Origin: Prevotella sp.
Lineage (GTDB): Bacteria > Bacteroidota > Bacteroidia > Bacteroidales > Bacteroidaceae
NCBI GenBank assembly: GCA_017410365.1
Contig: JAFQQY010000037.1
Coordinates: 114,499 to 178,498 of the forward strand
DNA length: 64,000 bases
Direction of reading: 5' to 3'
Shown here: positions 1 to 9,055 of the stretch, piece by piece
Layout: each line of letters begins with the position of its first letter
Position numbering within the stretch: the stretch's first letter is position 1
Notes under the pieces: generated by a model
What the model was told of the DNA's origin: nothing
Seen by the model: the letters and a program-made list of their open reading frames with translations, nothing else
The model's database searches: none
Made by a program: the position numbers and the translations under genes

Positions 1-1
1 T

Positions 2-88
2 GCCTTTGTAAGCCAGAGTGCAGTAATCGGTGTATATGGCGAGGGCTTCGACCGCATGAAAGTGGGCCGCAAACCGCATAGACCTTAG
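2..88 (+). CDS. C-terminal tail of a gene cut by the window edge
   Basis: An open frame enters from the left edge and ends at TAG 86-88, encoding about 28 residues with the tail VYGEGFDRMKVGRKPHRP. I do not recognise the family from so short a tail. It could also be chance reading, but codon choice looks coding and the repeat-rich spacer begins right after the stop. Confidence 0.4.
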   Translation, partial: AFVSQSAVIGVYGEGFDRMKVGRKPHRP

Positions 89-99
89 GGTAAATTCTA

Positions 100-310
100 A
101 GGATTTGTTTTGACATAGAGACAGATTTTTGTTCTAAGGATAGAAGGATTAAAGGATTCTGTTTTGACATAATTTTTATTCTAAGGATAAAAGAAGGATT
201 TAGGGATTTTTTGTAGGGGCAGATCAGCGTATCTGCCCCTATTTGTTTCTTGGACAGAAAGACAAATAATAATCCCTTAAATCCCAAAATCCTTAGACAC
301 AAAAACAAAT
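100..310. repeat. Large imperfect inverted repeat around a perfect 11-bp hairpin
   Basis: The left side carries copies of a CTAAGGATA...AAGGATT motif and the right side carries the inverse (AATCCCTTAAATCC, ATCCTTAGACA). The centre is a perfect hairpin, stem 214-224 with 231-241 and loop 225-230. The same AAATCCCAAAATCCCTAGACA words recur at 1921-1992 on the far side of the ATPase gene, so the ATPase is bracketed by related repeats. Part may act as a terminator for the upstream gene. The rest of this spacer up to 356 has no gene that I can see. Confidence 0.6.
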
Positions 311-358
311 ATTATCCTTAGACACAAAGACAGACTTCGCTCATCGCTCATTAAAATC

Positions 359-470
359 TTGGAAAAACGGCAAAAAACACGGAAAAAGTCTTGGAAAAAC
401 GGCAGAAATACCCTATTTTTGCATTGGAAAAGTGGAAATTTTCTCCATTTTAAGCTTGGAAAAGTGGAAA
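359..470 (+). repeat. Four-copy ~32-bp tandem array before the ATPase gene
   Basis: The word TTGGAAAA recurs at 359, 391, 424 and 456, a 32-33 bp period. The first two copies continue as ACGGCA and the last two as GTGGAAA. The last two lie downstream of the predicted -7 box and so would be in the mRNA leader of the ATPase gene. Confidence 0.7.
414..421 (+). promoter_or_regulatory. Predicted -7 promoter box for the ATPase gene
   Basis: TATTTTTG matches the Bacteroidetes TAnnTTTG box. Transcription would start near 427, giving a leader of about 70 nt that contains two repeat copies and a GAGGAG ribosome-binding site at about 485-490. Confidence 0.5.
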
Positions 471-497
471 AACCTATAAATAACAGAGGAGAACAAT

Positions 498-1844
498 ATG
501 CTGAAACGAAAGATTGACAACTATATTTGCAACTATTATAAGACTTCTCGTAATGCCCTTCTTGTCACTGGAGCCCGCCAGATAGGCAAGACATACTCCA
601 TACGACAATTCGGCAAGTCGTTTAAAAGTTTTATAGAGATAAACTTTATTGAAAATCCTGAAGCCATAAAGATATTCAATGGAGCCAATAGCAGCGAAGA
701 CATTATTCTCCGCCTTTCTGCCATTACCCAAAAACCATTGATTAAAGGTGAAACACTTATATTTTTTGATGAGGTACAAAAATGTCCAGAGGCAGTTACC
801 GCTATAAAATTTTTAGTTGACGAAGGTTCATACCGCTATATCCTTAGTGGGTCGCTATTGGGCGTAGAGCTGAAGGACCTGCGCTCAGAACCTGTTGGCT
901 ATATGGGAATAAAAGAAATGTACCCTCTCGACTTCGAAGAATTTATAGGTTGCGTTGGTGTCAACGAAAATGTCATGCAGTCATTGCGTAATGCCTGGAC
1001 AAACAAAACTGCCGTCGATGAACTTATCCACTCCAAGATGATGGAACTGTTCAGGCTATATCTTGTTGTAGGAGGAATGCCGGCTGCTGTAAGCAAATAT
1101 ATCCAAAGCAATAATCTTATGCAGGTCATGACCGAGCAGCATAACATACTCCAACTGTACAAACGTGATATTTCACAATACGACCCAAACAACAAACTCT
1201 ATATAGAAGACATTTTTAATCTCATTGCTCCAGAACTAAATGCCAAGAACAAGCGTTTCATATTAAAACGCCTCAACGAAAACGCCAAGTTTGAAAGATA
1301 CCAAAACAGTTTTCTCTGGTTGAAAAACGCTGGTGTAGCCATACCTACATACAACATAGAAGAACCCAAGACCCCTCTGTTGCTGTCTCGCTCACGCAAC
1401 CTTTTCAAATTATTCCTGAACGATATTGGTTTGCTTGCAGCCCAATACGCAGACGGCATACAGTTGCGTATCATCAACGGAGACAAAGACATCAACTTCG
1501 GGTCTGTCTATGAGAATGCCGTTGCACAAGAACTCGTTGCACACGGCTTTGAACCATATTATTATAACAACAAGAAGCGTGGAGAACTGGATTTTGTCAT
1601 AGAGCACAATGGAAAAGTGCTGCCTATCGAAGTAAAATCAGGTAAAGACTACGAGACACATCGCGCCTTGTCAAACATCATGGATTGCGCCGAATACCAC
1701 CTTCCTGAGGCAATAGTCTTCAACAATGACAACCTAAAGCAGATAGGCAACATTCTTTACGCCCCAATCTATATGATTATGTTCCTTGAAAAAAACATCA
1801 CAGCACCAACTTATTATAAAGTTGATTTGAGTGGGATTGGGTAA
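498..1844 (+). CDS. AAA ATPase with DUF4143 domain
   Basis: A 448-residue protein of the AAA_14/DUF4143 family common in Bacteroidales. Walker A is GARQIGKT at residues 25-32 and Walker B is LIFFDE at about 87-92. The C-terminal region (about 350-385) has the family's nuclease-like pattern, GELDFVIE followed by PIEVKSGK. The biological role of this family is not established, although the PD-(D/E)xK-like tail suggests contact with nucleic acid. Length is normal and the frame is intact. It stands alone, flanked by repeat-rich spacers, with a good ribosome-binding site before ATG 498. Family members are often multicopy and mobile-looking. Confidence 0.85.
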   Translation: MLKRKIDNYICNYYKTSRNALLVTGARQIGKTYSIRQFGKSFKSFIEINFIENPEAIKIFNGANSSEDIILRLSAITQKPLIKGETLIFFDEVQKCPEAVTAIKFLVDEGSYRYILSGSLLGVELKDLRSEPVGYMGIKEMYPLDFEEFIGCVGVNENVMQSLRNAWTNKTAVDELIHSKMMELFRLYLVVGGMPAAVSKYIQSNNLMQVMTEQHNILQLYKRDISQYDPNNKLYIEDIFNLIAPELNAKNKRFILKRLNENAKFERYQNSFLWLKNAGVAIPTYNIEEPKTPLLLSRSRNLFKLFLNDIGLLAAQYADGIQLRIINGDKDINFGSVYENAVAQELVAHGFEPYYYNNKKRGELDFVIEHNGKVLPIEVKSGKDYETHRALSNIMDCAEYHLPEAIVFNNDNLKQIGNILYAPIYMIMFLEKNITAPTYYKVDLSGIG

Positions 1845-1920
1845 TACCAGACACACTTTCAAAGTATCCAAGCTAAGTCGAGCGTTTATATGAATTAAAG
1901 TCTATATCTATTCAAATATA

Positions 1921-1995
1921 ATCCTCCAAATCCTAAAATCCCTAGACAAAAAAAACAAGAAATCCTTCAAATCCCAAAATCCCTAGACAAAAAAC
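1921..1995. repeat. Direct repeats related to those at 240-310
   Basis: Two copies of AAATCC(C/T)AAAATCCCTAGACA separated by A-rich sequence follow the ATPase gene. They resemble words in the inverted repeat upstream of that gene. Confidence 0.55.
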
Positions 1996-2021
1996 AGCAA
2001 TCAAAAGCGGCACGATTAACA

Positions 2022-2044
2022 CTGCTAAGTGGCCCACTTAGCAG
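2022..2044. repeat. 23-bp palindrome
   Basis: CTGCTAAGTGG at 2022-2032 and its exact complement at 2034-2044 surround one central base. No T-run follows, so a protein-binding site or transposition scar is as likely as a terminator. Confidence 0.6.
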
Positions 2045-2110
2045 GTGTAAAAGGGCGTTTTAGGATTCTGAAAGGGCGGTTTAGAATTGCCATTTTTTAC
2101 TACCTGAAAT
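2045..2110. repeat. Degenerate AAACGGC-type repeats
   Basis: Two to three imperfect copies of (AAA)GGGCG(T/G)TTTAG(G/A)ATT. Read on the other strand they match a similar cluster at 62175-62270. The reading frame through them codes only for repetitive basic peptide and I do not call it a gene. The rest of 1845-2310 holds nothing else I can identify. Confidence 0.5.
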
Positions 2111-2317
2111 TGTTAAAATTCCCAAAAACGGGCAAAAAACGGGCAAAAAATGTAGGATTGAAATCCTCATACACTGCACTAAACAAACTATGGCACAGTG
2201 CGTTACATGCAAAAATGTAGGATGTAGGAGAAATCGTGATTTAAAAAATCAAACACCCTAGGGCAAGCCAAAACATCATAATGATGGTCTTCATCGTCAC
2301 CCCATAAATAAAAGAAA

Positions 2318-2337
2318 TCCCCCGCGCTTGCGGGGGA
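2318..2337 (-). terminator. Terminator of the fimbrial operon
   Basis: A perfect GC-rich hairpin (stem 2318-2325 with 2330-2337, loop GCTT) lies just after the stop of the last fimbrial gene. On the minus strand it is followed by a T-rich run. Confidence 0.85.
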
Positions 2338-2341
2338 GAAA

Positions 2342-4678
2342 TTAGTTGAGTGCCAGATAATACAGATAGATTTCTCCAGATGTTTTTTTAATCCTATATG
2401 TTCCTGCGGCAAGTGTTGTTGTGTAATTACGGATATGATTAGACGGCGGCATCGAAACTTTCTGAATAGATGTCTCTGTGCCATCTACCACCTTCAATAT
2501 TTCATAGCCATTACCACTTTCATATCGCCCCCTGCCTACAACATTCAGCGTTTGCTTCTGGTTAATTGTAAACTCTATATACGTATCAGTGTCCTTTATC
2601 TGAAAATGATAAGGCGTCTTTGCATTATTTATGGTCGGCGTCTGAGGACTATCCGTATTTCCATATTGATAGGAAGATCCCGGAGTCAATGTAAATACGC
2701 CGTCGGTTATATTTTTATCTTTAAATTTTGCATCAGCAACAATACCACTAATCGTTAAAGGAGCATTCTTAAGTATTGTTACAGGCATTGGCATATACCC
2801 AGGTACAGAGATGTCAAAAGTATAATATCCATTTAGGCGGGCATCGGAGTAAAAAGTGAATGTAACCTCGCCCTTATCTGCATCATAATCTTTTCTTTTC
2901 TCTCTGTATGGTCCAAACCATCTCAATTGCATGTTGTTAGTAAAAACAGTCATATCATCAAGATTTTTAATGCCATTATACAGAGTAAATTTATACTCAT
3001 TATTATTTATCCATGGGTTTTCGTCTACACATACATTATAATAAACAGGTTCTTTTCCACTGCCTGATGGCTCAATATATTGTAAATTTGGAACTATCCA
3101 ACTACTGCCAAAGTTATATTGAGTCAAACCGAACCGTTTTAAATCAATAGTCTTTGTTACCTCTTCCACATCAGTAGTAATTTTATATTTCAGAGTTATA
3201 GTTCCTGAAAGATCTGTATCTGCGTAAAAAGTCTGATTATCTTTATGAGCTTTAATAAGTGCATGATAGTAAAATTCCACATTACCTGTTCCGTCGCTTA
3301 TGCCCACAGCTCTTTTCAGATTGTCACCATCCTTATCATTAGTTTTATCTATCTTTGCCGTCTTTCTCAAATGCAGCCAATCGTTTGTGTTTTCTACACT
3401 CCATGATGTGGCATTAACGGTTTTGCCGTTATAGTCCACCAGCCTGATCTTGCTTCCCGTTATTTCTACGAACGGAGTAAATGTTTCTGAACCCAATTCT
3501 GTACGCCATGTAGCGGCACTGCTCAAGCCATAACCTTTCAAGGTGAGATATACTTTATAATGGCGGTTACGAGTTACATTGTAATTGTTATATACAATCT
3601 CGTTGTTGTTGCCATAAGAATCCTCACCCAAAGCATAGCGATAGGTCACCGTGCGTGCATTGGTGCCATTTATCTCGTGCTTAGCCACCACCTCTATATA
3701 CGTAGCATATTCTTTGGTGTCTGTACCAACCTTTTTATCGTCAAGCGATGTCATTGTTTCTATTATACCTTGGCGGTTTTCCGGCAAGTAAAAATACTTG
3801 TTCAGGGTATATATGTTCTTAGTATTGCCATGTAAGGCTGCTCCCGAATCATATTGATGCTCTATTTCAAACCCGATATCGCTATTAACCTCATCTGTCT
3901 CCACTTCATCTGCTCCTTTAGCCGCAGACTCTTCCCACAGATAATATTTATTGGGGATATTATAGAGTTTGACAGATTGCAGTGTCAGTTTTACACCTGG
4001 ATACAAGTCCCATGTGTCAAAATGAAGCGACACCATGGCCGCCATGCGATATAGCTTGGCTGTGAGTTTTGCCTGAATAGTAGTGCTTTCGATTTCTATT
4101 TCTGGCGCTGTATAATCCGTTGGATTTACTTTATGCAAGCCGTATTGGTTTACTGCCTTGTCTATATCATTATCAAGGTCGGTCACTAAGTCATTGCCTG
4201 GAGTATCTTCTGCCTTGGTAAAGAAGCCGAACATTGTCTGATTCTTGCTTATGTCATCATTATCCCAGTCCAACTGAATATTGAAAAGAGCAGATTCTTC
4301 GGTGCCATCAGCAGGAATCTTACTATCATCAATGTTTGCTACAACGTATGCATGATATGTCCCTGGGTCAAGCGAAACTGTCGTTTCTACTTTCAGCGCA
4401 GTGTTGGCTGTACCATTTTGTTTTTTAACGAGCTTATACGTGCCGTCTTCCTCTTTTTTATAAAACAAGAGCCAATATGACTGAATAACATCTATCGATA
4501 TTTCCGAATCAGTGAATGTTCGTGTTGTAGGCAAGATTGCATCCAAGCCCACAACAAGTTTTACATTGCCTTCCTGTCCGGTTGTTGTCTGCCAATCGTC
4601 CGTCTCTATATGCTCGCTGCATGCCGTCATCATCAGCATGCAGAGCATTGTGAAAACTGTCGTTATATATTGTTTCAT
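2342..4678 (-). CDS. Large lipoprotein, last gene of the Mfa-type fimbrial operon
   Basis: A 778-residue protein with a lipoprotein signal (MLMMTACSEH, lipid on Cys 20). The N-terminal half has features of fimbrillin-like proteins: a hydrophobic strand ending SYWLLFYKK, a VVANIDD segment and a MAAMVSLHFD strand, as in the Mfa-like/DUF4906 families. The C-terminal half (about 400-778) looks like several all-beta domains ending in a carbohydrate-binding-like module. It begins 14 bp after the preceding gene. By position it is probably an accessory or tip subunit or adhesin exposed on the fimbria. The ligand cannot be told from sequence. Confidence 0.65.
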   Translation of the reverse strand: MKQYITTVFTMLCMLMMTACSEHIETDDWQTTTGQEGNVKLVVGLDAILPTTRTFTDSEISIDVIQSYWLLFYKKEEDGTYKLVKKQNGTANTALKVETTVSLDPGTYHAYVVANIDDSKIPADGTEESALFNIQLDWDNDDISKNQTMFGFFTKAEDTPGNDLVTDLDNDIDKAVNQYGLHKVNPTDYTAPEIEIESTTIQAKLTAKLYRMAAMVSLHFDTWDLYPGVKLTLQSVKLYNIPNKYYLWEESAAKGADEVETDEVNSDIGFEIEHQYDSGAALHGNTKNIYTLNKYFYLPENRQGIIETMTSLDDKKVGTDTKEYATYIEVVAKHEINGTNARTVTYRYALGEDSYGNNNEIVYNNYNVTRNRHYKVYLTLKGYGLSSAATWRTELGSETFTPFVEITGSKIRLVDYNGKTVNATSWSVENTNDWLHLRKTAKIDKTNDKDGDNLKRAVGISDGTGNVEFYYHALIKAHKDNQTFYADTDLSGTITLKYKITTDVEEVTKTIDLKRFGLTQYNFGSSWIVPNLQYIEPSGSGKEPVYYNVCVDENPWINNNEYKFTLYNGIKNLDDMTVFTNNMQLRWFGPYREKRKDYDADKGEVTFTFYSDARLNGYYTFDISVPGYMPMPVTILKNAPLTISGIVADAKFKDKNITDGVFTLTPGSSYQYGNTDSPQTPTINNAKTPYHFQIKDTDTYIEFTINQKQTLNVVGRGRYESGNGYEILKVVDGTETSIQKVSMPPSNHIRNYTTTLAAGTYRIKKTSGEIYLYYLALN

Positions 4679-4692
4679 CCCGATTATCTTTC

Positions 4693-7038
4693 TTAAAATT
4701 CTGGTCTTGCCGTTATATCTCCATATGGTGCCGGCATAATATATACAGCCTCGTCGAGTGTTTCTCCGCCTGGTTTGTCGATGTTCACCGTTATCTTATA
4801 GTGGTGGTTGCGCTGTATGCGGCAGAGGCGCTCGGCTTCGGTAATGTTCTTTTCCTTAAATACATTGTATATATCGCTTCCTCCAATCCAGGCTTTTACT
4901 GCAGTTTTAGCGTCTTTAGCATTTCCTGCCTTCACAGCTATTTTTATAAGTTCATTACATGCAACCTGTAGTTTCGTTCTGTTAGTTTCAGAACACGTCT
5001 CGTATGTATAGTATAAATAATTAATTATATATTCACACATTTCCGTTGCCAATTCAGAGTTGTCAGCCCCATCTGTATAGTTTATTCTGTCGCAAATATC
5101 ATCTATCTTGCTGTTGAAATGGTCGGTGCTTTGATGAGCATCGCTATATTTCGGCAGACGGAAGTTTACCGGTACTTTATAAAAATATTCCTTTTCTCCA
5201 TACGTTGCTCTCACCAGTACATGAGTCTGCCTATTCGGTATTATAGGTTCTTCTCTCGCCATGTTTTTATTGCTATCAAACCAATAGTTCGGATAGAAAT
5301 AGAATGCGAAACTGTTGTTTTCTGCATCTATTAAAGATTCTGGATGATTGGTCATCAAAGTAAAATCCGTATTTTCATATTTGTCTTCTGCCTTATTATA
5401 AATTTCTGTCGTTGTGCTTTTATCTACATCGCCAATATTAAACAAAGTATAGCCTTTGGTATAGTTTTGGACTTTGTATTCCTTAATTTCAGAAGTAGTC
5501 GTAACCATTCCTGTTATGGCAACATCTCCAAGATAGATTTGTTTATTTGTATCTAAATTATAAACATAAAAATAAATTTCTATAGGATCTGTACTTCCGG
5601 ATATTTCATTCACATCAAACTCAGCAAAAGATATTTCGGTTCCGGCATCTTTATCGCCATCCATACTATCTGAATCATCTTCTTTACGTAATTCTATGTC
5701 TTTTATGTTTGCTGTATAATTCCCACTTGAACTATAAAACGTAATTACTATTTTATAGTCACCACTACTTAACCCTGTAGATTTACTTCCTATTTTTGTT
5801 ATATATTTTTGCCAATCTGATGTGTTTGGAAGGTCAAAAGTCTCGGTATATAACGACGTTTCGGAATTACCATTTTTTATTTCAAACTTAGCCTTTGCAT
5901 CATCTCTTATTGTGGCAGATTTAAAAGACAACACATAATTACCTTCATTACTAACTGTAAAGCCTAATTCTGCTGTCTCACTATCCTTAAAGCTATCTAA
6001 GTTGCCATTTGATTCAGAATATTTACCACTCTGACCACTTTTCTGTTCATATTCAGAAATTTTAACAGATATCTTATCATTATTATACCTTTCTGGTATA
6101 AAACTCGTTGTTATTTCTTTTGTAACATCGCCTCTTTTTATCTTAATATCAAATTTACCTCCATTGGTACCTCTACGAGCAGCATAGAAAGAAAGTTTAT
6201 TAGGTGTAAAATATTTTTCAGGAGTAATTGTGTATTTAATAAAACTATTATCGTTTGCTTCTGCATATTTAGTTGCAGGTTGATATATGTTTAGCGATTT
6301 GCTAATTTCTGTTCCTTTGTTGTCTGTATACTCAATTGTACCAGTACCAATGTTTTTTAAGCCTGTAACTGTAGTTTCGCTGGCTTGTAATTTATTTTGA
6401 GTATTTTCATCTGCCACAAAAAACTCCGCCTTGGCCATTACACGCTCAAGGTTGTTGAAATTCATTATCAGATTGTTATTGCCATCGGTGTTGTAGTTTT
6501 TTTCCCCCTCCATTACTTGCGACATGACAATACCATGATTAAGCATTTCTCCTGGGGGGAATGGGTCTGTAGAGGATACAGCAAAAAATGTATCGGCATT
6601 AGATGGATTGAAATCCGTTATTTTCTTGTCGCCATGGTCCTTAGGATAGTAGTTGGCAATAAGATATATAGCCACATTTTCGTTTTTAAGATAGTCTTTA
6701 GGCATCTGCCCCGTTATATCCCATGTGTACACACCGGTTTCTGATATCTCTGTCGTAAGATGCTTTAGCAAACCATTCTGATTGCTACCTTGCGTTTCAA
6801 ATATCAGCAGGTCAAGCTTGGTTATCATGTTGTCATCATATTTCATGCCACGAGTCACCCCGCGTGTCATATCACTTTCCTCTGTAATATAGTCTGCCAC
6901 GGCGCATTTTATCAATACTGCATTATGATACTGTTGTTCGGAAACGACAAAATCGTCTTCCGAGCACGATGCCAATGCAGCCATAGCAACTATAGCCAAA
7001 CAGACATAAGTATATACGTTATATATCCTGCTAATCAT
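4693..7038 (-). CDS. Large fimbrillin-like lipoprotein
   Basis: A 781-residue protein with a lipobox (ALASCSED). A TRGVTRG stretch near residue 60 resembles the Arg site where fimbrillin propeptides are cleaved. The segment KLDLLIFETQG and the later VAIYLIANYY are typical N-domain strands of FimA/Mfa proteins. A middle region (about 340-460) looks like an inserted galactose-binding-like domain, and the C-terminus (YKITVNIDKPG) resembles the final strand pattern of fimbrillins. Spacing to its neighbours is 14 and 17 bp, so it is co-transcribed. Likely an accessory or tip fimbrillin. Confidence 0.65.
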   Translation of the reverse strand: MISRIYNVYTYVCLAIVAMAALASCSEDDFVVSEQQYHNAVLIKCAVADYITEESDMTRGVTRGMKYDDNMITKLDLLIFETQGSNQNGLLKHLTTEISETGVYTWDITGQMPKDYLKNENVAIYLIANYYPKDHGDKKITDFNPSNADTFFAVSSTDPFPPGEMLNHGIVMSQVMEGEKNYNTDGNNNLIMNFNNLERVMAKAEFFVADENTQNKLQASETTVTGLKNIGTGTIEYTDNKGTEISKSLNIYQPATKYAEANDNSFIKYTITPEKYFTPNKLSFYAARRGTNGGKFDIKIKRGDVTKEITTSFIPERYNNDKISVKISEYEQKSGQSGKYSESNGNLDSFKDSETAELGFTVSNEGNYVLSFKSATIRDDAKAKFEIKNGNSETSLYTETFDLPNTSDWQKYITKIGSKSTGLSSGDYKIVITFYSSSGNYTANIKDIELRKEDDSDSMDGDKDAGTEISFAEFDVNEISGSTDPIEIYFYVYNLDTNKQIYLGDVAITGMVTTTSEIKEYKVQNYTKGYTLFNIGDVDKSTTTEIYNKAEDKYENTDFTLMTNHPESLIDAENNSFAFYFYPNYWFDSNKNMAREEPIIPNRQTHVLVRATYGEKEYFYKVPVNFRLPKYSDAHQSTDHFNSKIDDICDRINYTDGADNSELATEMCEYIINYLYYTYETCSETNRTKLQVACNELIKIAVKAGNAKDAKTAVKAWIGGSDIYNVFKEKNITEAERLCRIQRNHHYKITVNIDKPGGETLDEAVYIMPAPYGDITARPEF

Positions 7039-7055
7039 TTCTTTCTTTTATATCT

Positions 7056-8948
7056 TTATTGCTTATACTGGTCGCCCCATTCGTAATAGCCCTCGCCATA
7101 TTTTGCTCTCAACTGCTTCATGCGCACTCGAGTGTCTGTGCCGGGCCAGCGTCTGCCATCTTTATATTTACCGACAAGTTCTCCTTTAATGTTTTTATGG
7201 TTTGGCGGATTGATAACCACCTCACGCTCATTTACGCCATCAGTTGTAACAGTGATATATATATCTGTTTCTGGGCCACCTGTCACCTCCCATATCTTGC
7301 CCCAGTCTGTAAGTGCACGGTCAAAGACCTCCGGAGCGTATGGCACTCCTGTATCCGGGTCAATCTCCTTAGTCCAAGGGTGAAGGGTAACAACATCGAA
7401 AGAATACTCCTTATCACTTGCTCTGGCAGTCCAAACACCTCCATGTAATTTGAAAAAGTCTGTATTAGACAGATGCACCCTCCATACAGCTCCCTCCGGT
7501 GCTGAAAGCTTAAACACAAACGATGCTGTACTGGAAGCATTCCTCAACGCAAAGTGGTCGCCATTGCCACCACTCTCATATCTTGGGTTTAGCATAAAAC
7601 AATACACCGCTTCTTTATCGCCGCCCTCACCGTTTGTATCGTTACGCGGTTTGAAGTAATCAACATGCGGGTCCAAATTCCATCCCAAAGTCGATTCTTC
7701 TATTACCCATGGCACGTTAGCAACAATGTTCATCGTGCCCGATTCGCTGATGCCAGTAATCGAGTAGCGGTAGATGTCGTTGCGTATGATGTCCCATTCG
7801 TTGCCTGTTATGTCTTTATATGCCTTGTCTTTGTAATCGGCAAAATAAATCAACGTTTCATCTTCAGGCCAACCGTCCACACCACCGCCATCTCCGCTGC
7901 CTCCATAGTTATTGGTACGCATACGCAGTTTCATGTATGCCTGCGGATTCTCGCTTTTGCTCATGTTGTCAAATTCCGGCACAAACATGATATGGCGGTC
8001 TGTGCGCTCTCCGCTTACAGCTAACTGATAGTTGCCGTTTGCATCCAATGCCTTATTTACAGACTGAAACACAAGGTCTGTAGCATTTTCTCCTGCAACG
8101 CTAGGAGTGATGATATCTGTTTTACTATCATCCTTGCTATTGCGCTTGGTGCTACCATCATCATATAAAGGAGCTGATGCTGCAAGATGCCCCTTTGTCA
8201 TATAGTTTGTCAATGTAACCTTATCCAAATAGAAATCGCCATAAAGAGGGTCTGTCGATGGCAGTTCGTAGGCAACTTCCACCTTTGCCAAAGCTCTTAG
8301 CACGTCGATTTCTATTGTAGGTGTTACAGTGTTGCTGCCTGAAGGTGGTATCAGATTTGCCACTTTGCCTCCGAACATAGGAATGCGGGCCGTACGCTTG
8401 CTGTCGTCTGTCTCGTTTGCCTGTTCTATAAGTGCTTTGGTAAATCCAGCATCATAGCTGAATGTTACATTCTCTATCAGTTCGTCCAATGTGTCATAGT
8501 CGCTTTCAGGCAGGGTGCTGAAATTAGACTGAAGCATTCCGTTGATGTTGCAAAGGGCTATCAGTTGGAATTCTTGTGAAGCAACATCTTTATATTCAAG
8601 AGGTATCTTCCAAAGCACCCCCTCTACGTCATATATACCAGTTTCTCCACTTGGTGTTACTTTATGCAGGATAGCACGTTCTATAAGTTCTTTATTGCCA
8701 TCTTTCTTATATACCAGCAACGTAACATCGTCTGGATTTATATAATTCTCTGCAGGTGTGCCTTGTTCATCTGCCTGAACGTTGCCATTATTATGATCTG
8801 GGGTCGCGCGTGTAAATCCGTTTCCGCCTGTAGACAGTACGATATGTACGGTGTAGTAGTCTACACCGTTGTTGCTGCGTGTCTGTTCGTCGTCTGACGA
8901 GCAAGAGAAAAGCAGCAATATCATTGCAAATATCAGTACTGTACGCAT
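7056..8948 (-). CDS. Fimbrillin-like lipoprotein, Mfa3/Mfa4-like position
   Basis: A 630-residue lipoprotein (signal ends LLFSCSSDD). The sequence GFTRATPD carries the TRA site seen in fimbrillins. VTLLVYKKDG, FQLIALCNING and RALAKVEVAYELP match strand patterns of Bacteroidales fimbrillin-like proteins. The C-terminal 170 residues are distinct, with a KEAVYCFMLNPRYESGG segment and a tail rich in charged residues. It is the first of three large lipoproteins after the anchor gene and probably links the shaft to the tip. Confidence 0.65.
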   Translation of the reverse strand: MRTVLIFAMILLLFSCSSDDEQTRSNNGVDYYTVHIVLSTGGNGFTRATPDHNNGNVQADEQGTPAENYINPDDVTLLVYKKDGNKELIERAILHKVTPSGETGIYDVEGVLWKIPLEYKDVASQEFQLIALCNINGMLQSNFSTLPESDYDTLDELIENVTFSYDAGFTKALIEQANETDDSKRTARIPMFGGKVANLIPPSGSNTVTPTIEIDVLRALAKVEVAYELPSTDPLYGDFYLDKVTLTNYMTKGHLAASAPLYDDGSTKRNSKDDSKTDIITPSVAGENATDLVFQSVNKALDANGNYQLAVSGERTDRHIMFVPEFDNMSKSENPQAYMKLRMRTNNYGGSGDGGGVDGWPEDETLIYFADYKDKAYKDITGNEWDIIRNDIYRYSITGISESGTMNIVANVPWVIEESTLGWNLDPHVDYFKPRNDTNGEGGDKEAVYCFMLNPRYESGGNGDHFALRNASSTASFVFKLSAPEGAVWRVHLSNTDFFKLHGGVWTARASDKEYSFDVVTLHPWTKEIDPDTGVPYAPEVFDRALTDWGKIWEVTGGPETDIYITVTTDGVNEREVVINPPNHKNIKGELVGKYKDGRRWPGTDTRVRMKQLRAKYGEGYYEWGDQYKQ

Positions 8949-8956
8949 TAATGCCT

Positions 8957-9055
8957 AATTACTTTGAAATTCCAACTCCTAATTAGTTCGCTTACGCTCA
9001 TCAGCTTCGCAGTCCTAACTCTTAACTCCTAATTCCTAATTCCTAACTCCTAACT
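8957..9055. repeat. Intercistronic repeat of the CTAACTCCTAATTC type
   Basis: The 107-bp gap is filled by about seven units of (T/C)CTAA(C/T)TC in tandem. The complement of the same word, GAGTTAGGAATTAGGAGT, occurs inside the GH2 gene at about 58537-58570. Confidence 0.7.

Noticed and set aside
2029-2220. Short frame rich in Lys/Arg/Phe
   Set aside because: It runs through degenerate repeats, starts with TTG in a palindrome and has no ribosome-binding site.
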